From contig CALQNE010000053.1 of NCBI GenBank assembly GCA_943331855.1, forward strand, positions 1-15,727: a DNA stretch of 15,727 bases. Reading direction: 5' to 3'. The DNA is from Bordetella parapertussis. Its GTDB lineage: Bacteria; Pseudomonadota; Gammaproteobacteria; Burkholderiales; Burkholderiaceae_B. Numbering within the stretch: position 1 is the stretch's first letter; each line of letters opens with the position of its first letter. Positions 15,268 through 15,727 of this stretch are shown here, one piece after another. Under the pieces are notes generated by a model. It searched no databases, was not told the DNA's origin, and saw nothing but the letters and a program-made list of their open reading frames with translations. Made by a program: the position numbers and the translations under genes.

Positions 15268-15727
15268 AACGTTTTTGCACCTCATTCGCGATTGCTTGCA
15301 AAAACCATAGCAGCGGCAACACAACAATAAAAAAAATCAAGGTATAAGCGGAGCCGACTTCGATTCGCATCGAGGCATAGCTATCGGCCAACCCGACGGG
15401 TAACGTACGCGTCAATGGGGTATGCAACATCCACGTTAAATTGAACTCACCAATTGAAAGCGTAAATACCATTAACGCACTGGCAACAATGGCCGGCATC
15501 ACTGCCGGGATCAAAATCCCCACAAGCCGGCTTGTAAAATCAGCACCCAAGGTGCGGGCCGCCTCTTCCATCGCAATAAGCTCTCTATTCGCAAATGCTG
15601 AAGATACTGTTCGCACCACGAACGGCAGCGTAAACACCACATGCCCCACCAAAATGAATAAAAAACTTTGTCGAAAATCTCGAAACTGACCATAAACTAA
15701 AATCAGTGCGAGTCCAGTCGCCAGACC
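15257..15727 (-). CDS. ABC importer permease, C-terminal 156 residues
   Basis: The reading frame is open to the right edge, so the start lies outside the window. The visible part holds several membrane segments: LATGLALILVYG, FLFILVGHVVFTLPFVV, a segment near IVASALMVFTLSIGEF, and LIFFIVVLPLLWFL. The binding-protein-dependent permease EAA motif is MEEAARTLGA with LIPAVMPAI, the loop that docks on the ATPase. This is the PotC/ThiP-like inner-membrane permease family. It overlaps the downstream ATPase gene by 11 bp, indicating one transcriptional unit. A second permease and a binding protein would be expected further upstream on the minus strand. The specificity cannot be read from this fragment. 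Confidence 0.9.
   Translation of the reverse strand, partial: GLATGLALILVYGQFRDFRQSFLFILVGHVVFTLPFVVRTVSSAFANRELIAMEEAARTLGADFTSRLVGILIPAVMPAIVASALMVFTLSIGEFNLTWMLHTPLTRTLPVGLADSYASMRIEVGSAYTLIFFIVVLPLLWFLQAIANEVQKRYGT

Noticed and set aside
15268..15327. Longer ATPase start with a Cys-rich leader
   Set aside because: The leader is the out-of-frame image of the permease C-terminus, and family members begin near the ATG at 15267.

Overview
The window looks like chromosomal DNA of a betaproteobacterium, most likely Burkholderiales (Alcaligenaceae/Burkholderiaceae-like). This rests on the FdxA and Fpr types, an intracellular PHB depolymerase, a short soluble RnfB-like protein next to nth, and an abundance of branched-chain-amino-acid-type (Liv/HAAT) transporter genes. 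I made the family assignments from recognisable motifs, without any database search. There are no tRNA or rRNA genes, insertion sequences, CRISPR arrays or phage genes. Coding density is high and no gene is visibly broken. The two genes at the window edges are cut.

Left part (1-4270), housekeeping and redox. The 5' end of pncB (NAD salvage) lies on the minus strand at the left edge. Divergent from it are fdxA (7Fe ferredoxin) and fpr (ferredoxin-NADP reductase), a likely functional pair. Next come an intracellular polyhydroxybutyrate depolymerase, a hairpin, and an rnfB-like ferredoxin gene followed 18 bp later by nth (endonuclease III).

Middle part (4390-13383), a nine-gene plus-strand block. 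Five genes form a complete Liv-type ABC importer: two ATPases, a secreted binding protein and two permeases. A strong hairpin terminator/attenuator follows the binding-protein gene. Four enzyme genes follow: an amidohydrolase-2 protein, a short-chain dehydrogenase-like protein, an acyl-CoA synthetase, and an exported UPF0173 metallo-beta-lactamase-fold hydrolase. Several junctions overlap or nearly touch. The block reads as uptake, CoA activation and breakdown of an unidentified organic acid. Two of the enzymes lack canonical active-site residues: the SDR has neither Tyr nor Lys of YxxxK, and the amidohydrolase lacks two usual metal-binding His. One ATPase carries Arg in place of the Walker A Lys.

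Right part (13394-15727), a minus-strand operon convergent with the block. It holds a truncated permease, a PotA-type ABC ATPase and a GpdQ-like metallophosphodiesterase, joined by 11-bp and 4-bp overlaps. It suggests import and hydrolysis of a phosphodiester or related organophosphorus compound.

The most interesting material is the uncharacterised Liv-linked catabolic block with its atypical SDR, followed by the phosphodiesterase-ABC operon. Most of the rest is ordinary.
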